Source: Gammaproteobacteria bacterium
Lineage (GTDB): Bacteria > Pseudomonadota > Gammaproteobacteria > Steroidobacterales > Steroidobacteraceae
Direction: 5' to 3'
Assembly: GCA_030038645.1 (NCBI GenBank)
Contig: JASHSR010000312.1
Location: 1 to 5,455, forward strand
DNA length: 5,455 nt
How positions within the stretch are numbered: position 1 is the first letter of the stretch; each line of letters begins with the position of its first letter. Shown piece after piece: positions 1-3,334 of this stretch. The translations under genes and the position numbers were made by a program. The notes beneath the pieces were generated by a model. It saw nothing but the letters and a program-made list of their open reading frames with translations, ran no database searches and was not told the origin of the DNA.

Positions 1-1
1 C

Positions 2-106
2 TACGTGAGCACTGAAGGATTCAGCTCTCCACCGGGTAACAAGAACGGTTCCCGCGCGCCGGCTCCGCCGCGCTCACGCTTCGAGACCGCGTCACCGGAG
101 TGCTAG
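2..106 (+). CDS. possible C-terminal tail of an unidentified upstream gene (partial)
   Basis: The frame beginning at base 2 stays open to a TAG at 104-106 and would give a 34-residue hydrophilic tail starting YVSTEGFSSPPGNKNGS, then rich in Pro, Ala and Arg. The other two plus frames close within the first 15 bases. No start codon lies inside the window, so this could only be the 3' end of a gene that begins upstream. The opening residues look more protein-like than the Arg/Pro-rich remainder. I do not recognise the family, and chance openness in GC-rich DNA explains it nearly as well. Confidence 0.3.
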   Translation, partial: YVSTEGFSSPPGNKNGSRAPAPPRSRFETASPEC

Positions 107-182
107 GCCACGCTCCGGAGTGCTCCGGCCGCAGACCCGAGCGATATCGCTGCCGCGCGGCGCTTCGGCGTACACTTTGTTG
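107..182. other. short intergenic stretch before the isomerase gene
   Basis: No gene is supported here. The decamer CCGGAGTGCT occurs at 95-104 and again at 115-124, twenty bases apart, and CCGGAG at 115-120 is followed two bases later by its complement CTCCGG at 123-128. No T-run follows, so I do not call a terminator. The right edge (171-176, TACACT) is the only promoter-like element I see before the isomerase gene. Confidence 0.4.
171..176 (+). promoter_or_regulatory. weak candidate -10 box for the isomerase gene
   Basis: TACACT matches the TATAAT consensus at four of six bases and sits in a locally AT-richer patch. No recognisable -35 hexamer lies 16-18 bases upstream. If used, transcription would begin around 182-184, essentially at the ATG of 183, which would make the message leaderless. 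This is a pattern match only. Confidence 0.25.
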
Positions 183-1106
183 ATGCATTGCATTAAGGCC
201 TCTCTATGCCGGTACGCCGTACCGGCCATGCTCTCGCTCGTTCCCCTTCTTACCGCCGCCGAGCTGCCGGCCGCTCACAAGCCTGCGACCGTGGCCGACA
301 TCGTCGCCGCATCGAGGCCGAGCGACTGGAAGCCGCTCGACCCCGAGAACACGTTGTACATGCAGCTGCCCGCGGGCCGCGTGGTCATCGAGCTCGCGCC
401 GAAGTTCGCGCCGGAATACGTGGCCAACATCAAGACACTCGTCCGCGAAGGCTACTTCGACGGTCTCGCGATCGAGCGCGTGCAGGACGACTTCGTCGTG
501 CAGTGGGGCGATCCCGATCACAGGAGATCGCTCGGCGCGGCGAAGCGCTCGCTCCCGGCCGAGTTCGTCGTCTCGGCGCGAGACGTTCCGTTCACGCCGC
601 TCGAGGATCCCGACACCTACGCGCCGGAGGTCGGCTTCTCGGGGGGCTTCCCGGCGGCGCGCGATCCGGCCGTCGGCCGCGCATGGCTGGTCCACTGCTA
701 TGGAATGGTCGGCGCCGGCCGCAACGACGACGTGGAGAGCGGCAACGGCAGCGAGCTCTACGCCGTGATCGGCCAGGCGCCGCGGCAGCTGGATCGCAAC
801 GTCGCGCTGGTCGGACGGGTGGTGAGGGGCATGGAGCTGCTCTCCTCGCTCCCCCGCGGCACGGGTCCGCTCGGGTTCTACACGAAGCGCGAGCAGCGCA
901 CGCGGATCGAGTCGATGAGAGTCGCGGCCGACGTGCCGGCGAGGGAGCGCTCGCGGCTCGAGGTCATGCGCACGGACACCCGGACCTTCGCCGAGCTCAT
1001 CGAAGCGCGACGCAATCGGCGGGACGCCTGGTACAAGGTGCCGGCCGGCCACGCGGATGTGTGCAACATCCCGATCCCTGTCCGGCCGCGGCTCCGTCAG
1101 CGATAG
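183..1106 (+). CDS. exported cyclophilin-type peptidyl-prolyl cis-trans isomerase with C-terminal extension
   Basis: This 307-residue protein probably catalyses cis-trans isomerisation of Xaa-Pro bonds in the periplasm. Residues 1-26 form a signal peptide: K5 and R10, then a hydrophobic stretch ending LLTAA. The cyclophilin domain covers about 55-225. ERVQDDFVVQWGDPD at 98-111 aligns with the FHRIIPGFMCQGGD block of CypA and keeps the catalytic Arg (R99), Phe (F104) and Gln (Q107). The second half is divergent: GSELY at 189-193 replaces the usual GSQFF. RQLDRNVALVGRVVRGMELL at 201-220 matches the 'LD..HVVFG.V..G' block. A roughly 80-residue tail ends DVCNIPIPVR; C172 and C294 are the only cysteines after the signal peptide. 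I chose ATG 183 because ATG 228 lacks the positive N-region and ATG 120 adds an unlikely extension. No clear ribosome binding site precedes either start. The 3' end overlaps the convergent DUF3106-like gene by 10 bp. Confidence 0.85.
   Translation: MHCIKASLCRYAVPAMLSLVPLLTAAELPAAHKPATVADIVAASRPSDWKPLDPENTLYMQLPAGRVVIELAPKFAPEYVANIKTLVREGYFDGLAIERVQDDFVVQWGDPDHRRSLGAAKRSLPAEFVVSARDVPFTPLEDPDTYAPEVGFSGGFPAARDPAVGRAWLVHCYGMVGAGRNDDVESGNGSELYAVIGQAPRQLDRNVALVGRVVRGMELLSSLPRGTGPLGFYTKREQRTRIESMRVAADVPARERSRLEVMRTDTRTFAELIEARRNRRDAWYKVPAGHADVCNIPIPVRPRLRQR
208..226. repeat. near-perfect dyad / stem-loop inside the signal-peptide codons
   Basis: GCCGGTACG (208-216) and CGTACCGGC (218-226) are exact reverse complements around a single central C. 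In RNA this folds as a 7-bp stem GCCGGUA/UACCGGC with a five-base loop. It lies 25 bases inside the isomerase reading frame from ATG 183 and ends one base before the alternative ATG at 228. It may be a protein-binding dyad or a hairpin affecting translation, or it may be coincidence. Confidence 0.5.
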
Positions 1107-1777
1107 CGATGCCCTCGGCGGACGCGGGCGCGCGGTCCGTCGAACGACTGGGGCTGCAGCCACGGATCGCGCTGCCGCCGAGACCGAAGTCCTCGCTCGC
1201 GGACCTGCGGCCTCATCTGCCGTCGCTGCAGCGCGCGCTGGCGCGATTGCTCGAGCATCTGCTGGCGCTGTTGCGGCGTCGCGCGCTGCCACTCTCGGCG
1301 GAGCTCCTGGCGGCGCTCGGGCGGGAGGCTCTCGAACTTGCGGAAGTTTTGGCGCACGACCTGCTGACGGTCGGGCGGCAGCGACCGGAATTCCTCCCAC
1401 CGCCTCTGCAGCAGCTGGCGCTCGTCGGGCGGGAGCGCCTGCCAGCGCTGGAAGCGACGCCGAGCGTTGCCGCGCTGCTGGGGAGTCATGTGCAGCCAGC
1501 GATTGCTGCCGTTGGTGAGCGCCTGCTGGCGCCCCGGAGGCAGGCTGTCCCACTGGCCTGAGTAGCGGGAAAGCAATCTTTGCTGAGCCGGCGAGAGGCT
1601 CGACCAGCTGACGCGCGGCGGCGGCGGCAGGGCGTTGGGCGATGCGCTCGGCGAGGCGTTGGGCGGTGCGCTCGGCGGCGCAAAGGTCGGCGCCGGCGGG
1701 GCTGCGAGCTGCGCAAAGGCGGGCGTCGCCGCGGCGAGCAGCAGCGTCAACAGAGCCGTCGAGCGCAGTCTTCTCAC
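1097..1777 (-). CDS. exported DUF3106-like protein with tandem 18-residue LPP repeats
   Basis: The 226-residue product has a signal peptide at 1-22 (basic MRRLR, hydrophobic core, cleavage after PAFA). A Pro/Ala/Ser linker follows (23-57), then six consecutive 18-residue units at 58-165 of the form W/F-x-x-L-P-P-x-x-R-Q-x-L, with a shorter seventh to about 181. The last 45 residues are very rich in Arg. This arrangement fits the DUF3106 family, whose function is unknown to me; assignment is by recalled pattern. Start: GTG at 1777 shares GTGA with the stop of the preceding gene and lies directly before the signal peptide. An in-frame ATG at 1891 would put 38 residues of unrelated sequence in front and overlap the upstream gene. 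The operon position after a sigma factor suggests an envelope role under that factor, which is inference. A structural, scaffolding or cation/anion-binding role is possible. Confidence 0.8.
   Translation of the reverse strand: MRRLRSTALLTLLLAAATPAFAQLAAPPAPTFAPPSAPPNASPSASPNALPPPPRVSWSSLSPAQQRLLSRYSGQWDSLPPGRQQALTNGSNRWLHMTPQQRGNARRRFQRWQALPPDERQLLQRRWEEFRSLPPDRQQVVRQNFRKFESLPPERRQELRREWQRATPQQRQQMLEQSRQRALQRRQMRPQVRERGLRSRRQRDPWLQPQSFDGPRARVRRGHRYR
1235..1606 (-). repeat. region coding for six-plus tandem 18-residue protein repeats
   Basis: Units begin WSSLSP, WDSLPP, WLHMTP, WQALPP, FRSLPP and FESLPP, each exactly 18 residues after the last with no insertion or deletion. A seventh 16-residue copy begins ATPQQR. 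The aromatic residue at position 1, the LPP (or LSP/MTP) at 4-6 and RQ/QQ near 8-10 are conserved; the rest varies. The DNA copies have diverged, so this is an old protein-level repeat, not a recent DNA duplication. Each unit probably makes one amphipathic helix capped by the LPP turn. Confidence 0.85.
1631..1678. repeat. two tandem copies of a 24-bp unit in the Pro/Ala/Ser linker
   Basis: Bases 1631-1654 and 1655-1678 match at 22 of 24 positions, differing only A/G at the 12th and 24th bases. The unit encodes part of the low-complexity linker after the signal peptide of the DUF3106-like protein (eight residues per copy, rich in Pro, Ser and Ala). Because the length is a multiple of three, gain or loss of copies would change linker length without a frameshift. 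Confidence 0.85.
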
Positions 1778-2073
1778 TTCTTCTGACCCCCGCCGGAACC
1801 CCCGTCCGAGCTGCCCCCTGCCGAGGAAGCCGGCGGCTTTGCCGTCGATGCGACTTTCTCCGGATCGGTCCTCTTCAAGTAGTCGATCCATCTCTCGTCC
1901 GCGGAGCCGATGCTGCCCAGGAACTCCATCAAGTCGGCGTCGTCCTGCGGATGCTTGGCCTGCTTCGCCTGGCCGTCGGCGCAGACGGCGGCCGGCAGCG
2001 CCGCGGCGCCGAGCATCGAGGCGAACAGCAGCCAGGAGAGTCCGCGCGTCGCGGCCCGCCGCCCTCGCGGCAT
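1774..2073 (-). CDS. small exported protein of unknown function in the sigma-factor operon
   Basis: The 99-residue product has a basic N-region (MPRGRR, R10), a hydrophobic core at about 12-29 and a likely cleavage after A32 (VCA|DG). C31 is preceded by Val, so it does not form a standard lipobox. The mature part has one conserved-looking block, MEFLGSIGSADERWIDYLK at 49-67, then a Gly/Ser/Lys tail ending SGGGQKK. I do not recognise a named domain. Similar short 'EFLG' proteins following sigma/DUF3619 gene pairs are a recalled pattern, not a checked one. ATG 2073 is preceded at five bases by GGGAG, the best ribosome binding site in this operon. Its TGA overlaps the GTG of the DUF3106-like gene by four bases, so the two are probably translationally coupled. 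It may be a partner of that repeat protein (inference). Confidence 0.75.
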   Translation of the reverse strand: MPRGRRAATRGLSWLLFASMLGAAALPAAVCADGQAKQAKHPQDDADLMEFLGSIGSADERWIDYLKRTDPEKVASTAKPPASSAGGSSDGGSGGGQKK

Positions 2074-2078
2074 ATCGG

Positions 2079-2087
2079 CTCCCTACC
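2079..2087 (-). promoter_or_regulatory. ribosome binding site of the small exported protein
   Basis: Reading on the minus strand, GGTAGGGAG ends five bases before ATG 2073. It is the strongest Shine-Dalgarno-like sequence in the operon and supports that start. It matches the fact that this gene, unlike its neighbours, is separated from the preceding gene by 55 bp and must start translation independently. Confidence 0.7.
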
Positions 2088-2092
2088 TTCCG

Positions 2093-2124
2093 GTGCGCGG
2101 CGCGCCGCCGATCGGCCGGCGCAC
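2093..2124 (-). other. possible hairpin in the only intergenic gap of the operon
   Basis: GTGCGC (2093-2098) and GCGCAC (2119-2124) are exact reverse complements, and the pairing can continue with GGC/GCC after a one-base bulge. It lies between the end of the DUF3619-like gene and the ribosome binding site of the next gene. No T-run follows, so it is not a classic terminator. It could be an RNA-processing or stabilising stem that sets the level of the two secreted products apart from the regulators. The surrounding GC-richness makes chance pairing likely. Confidence 0.3.
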
Positions 2125-2128
2125 GGCG

Positions 2129-2563
2129 TCAAGTGGTGTGCTTCGCTCCGCTCGGGTCCGCCTCCGCGGCGTTAGCGTCCCCCTGTGCCGCCGCCCATTC
2201 ATAGAAGCCACGATCATAGTTCTCCATCAAGCTCATGCTCTCATCGTCCGTGAGCAGGTCCAGCACCTCGAGCGACGGTTGCGCATTCTCACCCTTCGGC
2301 GCCACCGGGCGCGACCCCGGGCCGAAGAATACGAGCACCGTCGCGAGGACCGCCGCGGCGACGGCGCCCGTGACCGGCATCAGCATCAGCTTGCGGCTGC
2401 GCCATACCACCGGCCGTGTCCGGGCGGAGGCCTCGATCGCGGCGCGGCGGGCCTGGTTGAGGCGCGACCGCGTCCGCGCATCGACGCGCGTGAGACTGTG
2501 CTGGAGCACGGCGCGCGTGCGCCGCTCCAGCTCGCTCGCATTGTCCGCATTGTTGTGAGTCAT
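2129..2563 (-). CDS. DUF3619-like single-pass membrane protein, candidate anti-sigma factor
   Basis: The 144-residue product has a charged cytoplasmic part with helix-forming sequence at 10-50 (RTRAVLQHSLTRVDARTRSR, then LNQARRAAIEA). One hydrophobic segment follows at about 59-80. The C-terminal part is acidic, with LEVLDLLTDDESMSLMENYD at 98-117 and FYEW at 120-123. This organisation resembles DUF3619 proteins, recalled as often lying directly after a sigma factor gene. The start codon overlaps the sigma stop as ATGA, and GAGG at 2571-2574 (minus strand) stands seven bases upstream, so ATG 2563 is well supported. The location and topology suggest it tethers or inhibits the sigma factor, which is inference. 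It has no cysteine, so it is not a zinc-binding (ZAS, HxxxCxxC) anti-sigma factor. Confidence 0.8.
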   Translation of the reverse strand: MTHNNADNASELERRTRAVLQHSLTRVDARTRSRLNQARRAAIEASARTRPVVWRSRKLMLMPVTGAVAAAVLATVLVFFGPGSRPVAPKGENAQPSLEVLDLLTDDESMSLMENYDRGFYEWAAAQGDANAAEADPSGAKHTT

Positions 2564-3192
2564 GACTCGACCTCGAAATCGCCCAGGCGAGCGCGCAGCG
2601 CCTGCACCGCGCGGAAATAATGCGTCTTGACGCTTCCCTCCGAGCAGCCCATCGCCGCCGCCGTCTGGGCCACGTCGAGACCCTCCAGGTTGCGCAGCAA
2701 GAACGCCTGGCGCTGCCTCTGCGGGAGTCCGTGCAGCGCCGTCTCGAGCGCCTGCATGGCCTCCTCCACTTCCAGCTTCGCCGTCAAGGAGGGCTCGGGG
2801 CTCGGAGCCTGCGCGAGTGGGTCGGGCTCCTCGTCATCGTCGTCTCGCCTGAACGGCAACCATGCCATGACCCGCCCCCGCACCGTTCGCCGGCGCTGCA
2901 TGTCGCGGATCCGATTCTCGAGAATCCGATAGAAAAGCGGTCTCCACTCCTCCGCCGAGCGATCGGCGTACGCGCGCGCGAGCTGCAGCATCGCGTCCTG
3001 CACGGCGTCGAGCGCATCGTCCTCGTTGCGCAAGCTGGCCTGGGCGATCTTGAACGCCTTGAGCTCGACGCTCGCCAAGAACTGATTGAGCGCCCCCGAG
3101 CGGGCCTCGGCTGTCGTGTCGTTCAAGAGAGTGCCGCCGTGCGCTGCCGCGGGCGTGTTATAAACGGGCGCGAGCGTAGCAAAGGCACTCAT
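2560..3192 (-). CDS. ECF-type RNA polymerase sigma factor (sigma-70 family)
   Basis: The product directs RNA polymerase to its own promoter class. With the ATG at 3192 it has 210 residues. Region 2 spans about 35-102 and includes DALDAVQDAMLQLARAY (59-75), WRPLFYRILENRIRDMQRRR (83-102) and the Arg run typical of this region. Region 4 spans about 141-203, with the LPQRQRQAFLLRNLEGLDVA core and a helix-turn-helix at 174-195 (VAQTAAAMGCSEGSVKTHYF...). Between them is an acidic linker, RRDDDDEEPDP at 115-125. There is no region 1.1 or 3, as expected for ECF factors. An upstream ATG at 3276 is unlikely because it adds residues unlike the family. Neither start has a good ribosome binding site, and homology begins only at about residue 35, so a start at TTG 3126 is possible. 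It is the first gene of a four-gene operon and is followed by a likely membrane anti-sigma factor. Confidence 0.88.
   Translation of the reverse strand: MSAFATLAPVYNTPAAAHGGTLLNDTTAEARSGALNQFLASVELKAFKIAQASLRNEDDALDAVQDAMLQLARAYADRSAEEWRPLFYRILENRIRDMQRRRTVRGRVMAWLPFRRDDDDEEPDPLAQAPSPEPSLTAKLEVEEAMQALETALHGLPQRQRQAFLLRNLEGLDVAQTAAAMGCSEGSVKTHYFRAVQALRARLGDFEVES
3157..3162 (-). promoter_or_regulatory. candidate -10 box inside the annotated 5' end of the sigma gene
   Basis: Reading minus, TATAAC matches the -10 consensus at five of six bases and is the most AT-rich spot in this part of the window. The best upstream -35 candidates (TTTGCT or TTGCTA) are only 14-15 bases away, shorter than ideal. 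If real, transcription would start near 3150, downstream of ATG 3192, and the protein would have to start lower, for example at TTG 3126. Confidence 0.3.
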
Positions 3193-3334
3193 GCCGCGTA
3201 CAACGCAGCCGGCGCCGGTAGGGTTGACCTGTCTCCAAAAAGAGTCACCGGGGCGGCCGCGGTGTTGACCCGTCATAATCCGCCCGGAGCCGCCGCACGC
3301 TAACCTGCTGAATTCAAATGGATTCTCTCGGCCG
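3193..3334. promoter_or_regulatory. divergent regulatory region between the sigma operon and priA
   Basis: These 142 bp separate the divergent starts and contain no gene. The direct repeat GTTGACCnGTC occurs at 3223-3233 and 3264-3274, with 10 of 11 bases shared and starts 41 bp apart, close to four helical turns. TTGACC within it resembles a -35 element, but neither copy has a -10 at proper distance on the plus strand. CATAAT at 3274-3279 is the best plus-strand -10 candidate for priA. Confidence 0.5.
3274..3279 (+). promoter_or_regulatory. candidate -10 box for priA
   Basis: CATAAT matches five of six consensus bases and lies about 55 bases before ATG 3335, giving a leader of roughly 48 nucleotides. 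The sequence 16-18 bases upstream is GC-only and not a -35 match. The TTGACC at 3265-3270 is only three bases away and cannot serve this box. Confidence 0.35.

Noticed and set aside
95..128. Terminator for a gene upstream of the window
   Set aside because: There is a short CCGGAG/CTCCGG inverted repeat but the loop would be two bases and no T-run follows.
204..1553. 449-codon minus-strand open frame antisense to the isomerase
   Set aside because: It is Arg/Ala-rich with no recognisable motif, and the opposite strand carries a cyclophilin with its catalytic residues.
206..1561. 451-codon plus-strand open frame across the isomerase and DUF3106-like genes
   Set aside because: Its product is almost only Arg, Ala, Gly and Leu with no domain. 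It overlaps two well-supported genes and is a typical shadow in GC-rich coding DNA.
1778..1891. 38-residue N-terminal extension of the DUF3106-like protein from ATG 1891
   Set aside because: It would bury the signal peptide and run through the coding region of the upstream gene. The GTG at 1777 gives a proper signal peptide and a 4-bp overlap.
1774..2073. Lipoprotein signal in the small exported protein
   Set aside because: The cysteine at 31 is preceded by Ala-Ala-Val; a lipobox needs Gly, Ala or Ser just before the Cys.
2913..2926. Perfect 14-bp palindrome GATTCTCGAGAATC in the sigma gene
   Set aside because: It falls in codons for the conserved FYRILENRIRD segment of region 2, and the amino acids largely dictate the bases. 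An operator here is unlikely.
3265..3279. TTGACC and CATAAT as a -35/-10 promoter pair for priA
   Set aside because: They are only three bases apart, far short of the 16-18 bases needed.
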